NCBI GenBank assembly: GCA_045648425.1
Contig: JAZRNV010000144.1
Coordinates: forward strand, 1 to 22,486
From: RGIG2206 sp045648425
GTDB taxonomy: Bacteria > Bacillota > Clostridia > Oscillospirales > Acutalibacteraceae
Reading direction: 5' to 3'
Length of the DNA: 22,486 nucleotides
Of the stretch, positions 19,725 to 22,486 are shown one piece after another. A model generated the notes under the pieces. It did no database searches. It was not told where the DNA came from and worked only from the letters and a program-made list of their open reading frames with translations. The translations under genes and the position numbers were made by a program. The first letter of the stretch is position 1; every line of letters starts with the position of its first letter.

Positions 19725-20066
19725 TTACAGAAGCTCGATGATGGCCATTTCTGCAGCATCACCACGGCGGGGGCCGATTTTGGTGATACGAGTATAGCCG
19801 CCGTTGCGGTCGCTATACTGAGGGGCAATCTCTTCGAACAGCTTCTTAACAACGTCCTCTTTAGTTACAAAAGCCATAACCTGGCGCTTTGCATTAAGAT
19901 CGTTGCTCTTTGCAATGGTAATATATTTCTCGGCTACAGCACGAACCTCTTTTGCTCTGGTAACGGTGGTCTCGATCTTTCCGTTTTCGAAAAGGAAAGT
20001 AACCAAGCCGCGGAGCATAGCGATTCTATGATCAGTAGTTCTGCCGAGCTTTCTGGTACCTGGCAT
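19725..20066 (-). CDS. rplQ: 50S ribosomal protein L17
   Basis: L17 lies near the polypeptide exit tunnel of the 50S subunit. The 113 residues match the bacterial core protein: RKLGRTTDHRIAMLRGLVT at the N-terminus, TTVTRAKEVRAVAEKYITIAK in the middle and NGGYTRITKIGPRRGDAAEMAIIELL at the C-terminus. AAGGAGTG precedes the ATG. It is the last gene of the alpha operon and sits directly before a strong terminator. Confidence 0.98.
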   Translation of the reverse strand: MPGTRKLGRTTDHRIAMLRGLVTFLFENGKIETTVTRAKEVRAVAEKYITIAKSNDLNAKRQVMAFVTKEDVVKKLFEEIAPQYSDRNGGYTRITKIGPRRGDAAEMAIIELL

Positions 20067-20118
20067 CTGATTTCACTCCTTGATACTAAAGTACAGGACT
20101 AAACGTCCTATCGTGGAC

Positions 20119-21066
20119 TTATTCGTCCTCTTCACTTAGGCCGAAGCCGAGAGAGGCCAACTTGGCAACAACCTCTTCAAGAGATTTTCTGCCAAGGTTG
20201 CGCACCTTCATCATTTCTTCTTCGGTCTTGCTGATAAGATCTTCAACTGTGTTGATACCGGCACGCTTGAGGCAGTTAAAGCTACGTACGGAAAGGTCGA
20301 GCTCTTCAATAGTCATTTCAAGAACCTTTTCCTTGCCCTTGTCGTCCTTTTCAACCATTATCTCGCCACTGTAAGCATCGCCGCTGAGATCAACAAACAG
20401 GTTAAGATGCTCGGTAAGAACCTTTGCTGCAAGTGACACTGCCTCTTTGGCTGTGCAGGTGCCATCGGTCCAAACCTCAATGGTGAGACGGTCAAGGTCG
20501 GTAACCTGACCAACGCGTGTATTATCAACTGTGTAGTTTACCTTGAGAACGGGGGTGTAGATTGAATCTACAGGGATAAGACCAACGATGGTCTGAGCGG
20601 GCTTATTGCGCTCAGCAGGCACATATCCGCGGCCCTTATCAAGAACAAGCTCCATATACAGCTTGCCACCCTCGGCAACTGTAGCAATGTGGAGATCGGG
20701 ATTAAGAATCTCAACCTCAGCATCTGCTTTGATGGTAGCGCCTGTTACGTCACAGGGACCCTCTGCCTCAATATAAACTGTTTTGGGACCGTCGGAATGG
20801 AGCTTCGCGTTAAGTCCCTTAATGTTCAGAACTATCTCGGTAACATCCTCTTTTACACCGGGGATGGTGGAGAACTCGTGAACTATACCGTCAATCTTAA
20901 CAGAGGTGCAAGCCACACCGGGCAAAGATGACAGAAGAACTCTGCGCAAGCTGTTGCCGAGAGTAGTGCCGTATCCTCTTTCAAGCGGCTCGATGACAAA
21001 TTTGCCATAGTTGCCGTCGCCGAGGCCTTCCTCTACTTCGATTCTGGGCTTCTCGATTTCGATCAT
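20119..21066 (-). CDS. rpoA: RNA polymerase subunit alpha
   Basis: Alpha dimerises to nucleate RNA polymerase assembly, and its C-terminal domain contacts UP elements and activators. The 315 residues include the N-terminal assembly domain (about 1-230, FVIEPLERGYGTTLGNSLRRVLLSSLPG, DKGRGYVPAERNK), a short acidic linker (about 232-245) and the C-terminal domain (LDLSVRSFNCLKRAGINTVEDL, MKVRNLGRKSLEEV, LGFGL). AGGAGGG stands upstream of the ATG. It lies between rpsD and rplQ in the usual order. Confidence 0.99.
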   Translation of the reverse strand: MIEIEKPRIEVEEGLGDGNYGKFVIEPLERGYGTTLGNSLRRVLLSSLPGVACTSVKIDGIVHEFSTIPGVKEDVTEIVLNIKGLNAKLHSDGPKTVYIEAEGPCDVTGATIKADAEVEILNPDLHIATVAEGGKLYMELVLDKGRGYVPAERNKPAQTIVGLIPVDSIYTPVLKVNYTVDNTRVGQVTDLDRLTIEVWTDGTCTAKEAVSLAAKVLTEHLNLFVDLSGDAYSGEIMVEKDDKGKEKVLEMTIEELDLSVRSFNCLKRAGINTVEDLISKTEEEMMKVRNLGRKSLEEVVAKLASLGFGLSEEDE

Positions 21067-21104
21067 TCAAAACCCTCCTAAAAATTTGATAACGGTTAAT
21101 CCGA

Positions 21105-21731
21105 TTACTTAGAGTAGAACTCAACGATGAGCTGCTCTTCGATGGGAGCATCAATCTCTTCACGGGTGGGAAGATTGATAACCTTTGCTTCAAGAGTTTC
21201 CTTGTTAACATCGAGCCACTGGGGCACGGGACGTGCGCTGTTTGCTTCGATGACATCCTTGATTTTTACGCTGTCGCGGCTACCGCTCTTGATGGCGATA
21301 ACGTCACCGGCCTTAATAAGGATAGAAGGAACATTAACCTTCTTACCGTTAAGGGTGAAGTGATTATGAACAACGAGCTGTCTTGCCTCAGCACGGGAAT
21401 TAGCCCAACCGAGACGATATACGATGTTGTCGAGACGGCTCTCAAGTATGCGGAGAAGATTTTCGCCGGTAACGCCGGTCTTCTTCTCGGCCATCTCAAA
21501 ATAATGATGGAACTGACCCTCCTGAACACCGTAGTAACGGCGTGCCTTCTGCTTCGCACGAAGCTGGAGACCATATTCAGAGGTCTTCTTTCTGCCCTTA
21601 CCGTGCTGACCGGGAACAAAGTTGCGGTCAACCATGGGGCACTTTTCTGAATAACATTTTGCGCCCTTGAGGAAGAGTTTCTCGCCCTCGCGGCGGCAAA
21701 GTTTACATACCGGACCGGTATATCTAGCCAT
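21105..21731 (-). CDS. rpsD: 30S ribosomal protein S4 (zinc-binding form)
   Basis: S4 is a primary 16S rRNA-binding protein that nucleates 30S assembly, and in many bacteria it is the translational repressor of its own operon. The 208 residues keep the four-cysteine zinc site (C9, C12, C26, C31). The S4 RNA-binding domain is at about 98-160 (RLDNIVYRLGWANSRAEARQLVVHNHFTLNGK). GGAGGTG precedes the ATG. Unlike in B. subtilis, rpsD sits inside the alpha operon between rpsK and rpoA, as in Clostridia and enterobacteria. Confidence 0.98.
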   Translation of the reverse strand: MARYTGPVCKLCRREGEKLFLKGAKCYSEKCPMVDRNFVPGQHGKGRKKTSEYGLQLRAKQKARRYYGVQEGQFHHYFEMAEKKTGVTGENLLRILESRLDNIVYRLGWANSRAEARQLVVHNHFTLNGKKVNVPSILIKAGDVIAIKSGSRDSVKIKDVIEANSARPVPQWLDVNKETLEAKVINLPTREEIDAPIEEQLIVEFYSK

Positions 21732-21751
21732 TTATAAGCACCTCCAAATAA

Positions 21752-22147
21752 TTATACGCGGCGTCTCTTGGGGGGACGGCAGCCATTGTGAGGAATGGGG
21801 GTTACGTCTTTAATCATAGTAACCTCAAGACCTACGGTCTGAAGAGCACGGATAGCGGCCTCACGACCTGAACCGGGGCCCTTTACATAAACCTCAACGC
21901 TCTTGAGTCCATGCTCCATAGCTGCTTTAGCAGCGGTCTCTGCAGCAGACTGTGCTGCAAAGGGAGTGGACTTTCTGGAACCTCTAAAACCAAGTTCACC
22001 GGCAGATGCCCATGAAAGAGCATTACCCTGTACATCAGTGATGGTAACAATGGTGTTGTTGAAGGTAGACTGAATATGGACTGCGCCTTTTTCGATGTTT
22101 TTCTTCTCGCGGCGACGGCGAGAAACGGTACCTTTTTTAGTAGCCAT
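21752..22147 (-). CDS. rpsK: 30S ribosomal protein S11
   Basis: S11 forms part of the 30S platform near the mRNA exit and the Shine-Dalgarno helix. The 131 residues show HIQSTFNNTIVTITD, SWASAGELGFRGSRKSTPFAAQ, KGPGSGREAAIRAL and the C-terminal signature DVTPIPHNGCRPPKRRRV. The basic N-terminal tail RRRREKKNI is typical. GGAGGAAG precedes the ATG, and the gene lies 18 bases after rpsM. Confidence 0.98.
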   Translation of the reverse strand: MATKKGTVSRRRREKKNIEKGAVHIQSTFNNTIVTITDVQGNALSWASAGELGFRGSRKSTPFAAQSAAETAAKAAMEHGLKSVEVYVKGPGSGREAAIRALQTVGLEVTMIKDVTPIPHNGCRPPKRRRV

Positions 22148-22165
22148 AACTATCTTCCTCCTATA

Positions 22166-22486
22166 TTACTTTTTCTTGTTGGCAATGGTCTTCTTGGGAC
22201 CTTTGCGGGTACGTGCGTTGGTCTTTGAGCGCTGACCGCGAACGGGAAGGTTCTTGCGGTGGCGAAGACCACGATAGCAACCAATTTCAACAAGGCGCTT
22301 AATATCGAATGCTACTGCGCGGCGAAGGTCACCTTCGATTTGCAGATTCTTTTCGATATAATCACGCAATTTGGAAATATCATCTTCGGTAAGATCCTTA
22401 ACTCTTGTATCGGGGTTTACACCGGTAGCAGCAAGGATATCTCCGGATGTTTTGCGGCCAATGCCGTAAATATAAGTCAATCCAAT
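22166..22486 (-). CDS. rpsM: 30S ribosomal protein S13 (partial, N-terminus outside window)
   Basis: S13 sits at the head of the 30S subunit and contacts P-site tRNA and the intersubunit bridges. The frame is open to the window edge, giving 106 visible residues beginning IGLTYIYGIGRKTSGDIL. The usual start of about 16 residues lies beyond position 22486. Signatures are RDYIEKNLQIEGDLRRAVAFDIKRL, IGCYRGLRHRKNLPVRGQRSKTNARTRKGP and a Lys-rich end. It is cut by the window, not truncated biologically as far as can be seen. Confidence 0.97.
   Translation of the reverse strand: MGLTYIYGIGRKTSGDILAATGVNPDTRVKDLTEDDISKLRDYIEKNLQIEGDLRRAVAFDIKRLVEIGCYRGLRHRKNLPVRGQRSKTNARTRKGPKKTIANKKK

Overview
The window reads as a low-to-medium GC endospore-forming Firmicute of class Clostridia. 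The basis is an intact spoVT, the rimP-nusA-ylxR-ylxQ-infB-rbfA-nrnA-truB-ribF order (nrnA between rbfA and truB), an alpha operon that includes a four-cysteine rpsD, a class B sortase locus and a Firmicute-type 6S RNA. The layout recalls the Ruminococcaceae/Oscillospiraceae, but that family placement is inference from gene content, not a search result.

Region 1 (1-2474) is the unusual part. Two cassette-like units stand head to tail before an intact spoVT. Each has a leader, the 5' third of a spoVT-like gene fused to a shared non-SpoVT tail, a strong promoter, a different AT-rich orphan gene, and a hairpin with a conserved left arm. Positions 1-108 and 1234-1341 are identical, and the two modules align without gaps for about 228 bases. 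The window opens on the T-tract that in unit 2 belongs to the preceding terminator, so more units may lie upstream.

Region 2 (2475-10340) is a compact plus-strand housekeeping operon behind a strong promoter and a structured leader: ribosome maturation and transcription elongation (rimP, nusA, ylxR, ylxQ), translation initiation (infB), 30S maturation (rbfA), small-nucleotide turnover (nrnA), tRNA pseudouridylation (truB) and FMN/FAD synthesis (ribF). Many genes overlap or abut. It ends in a bidirectional terminator.

Region 3 (10339-16890, minus strand) is a cell-surface locus. A large three-repeat secreted protein forms its own unit. A second unit encodes a small secreted beta-repeat protein, sortase B, an LCP-family protein, a membrane acyltransferase and trmB. 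Both secreted proteins end in a sorting-signal-like tail with a non-LPXTG motif, so they are plausible substrates of the adjacent sortase. Their promoters carry conspicuous dyads.

Region 4 (17039-19680) has an acidic DUF1292 protein, a 6S RNA, a TauE/SafE-type transporter split into two half-size genes, and a convergent CCA-adding enzyme gene. The transporter and cca genes share one perfect palindromic terminator that encodes the same C-terminal residues on both strands.

Region 5 (19683-22486, minus strand) is the alpha operon rpsM (partial)-rpsK-rpsD-rpoA-rplQ, ending in a strong terminator.
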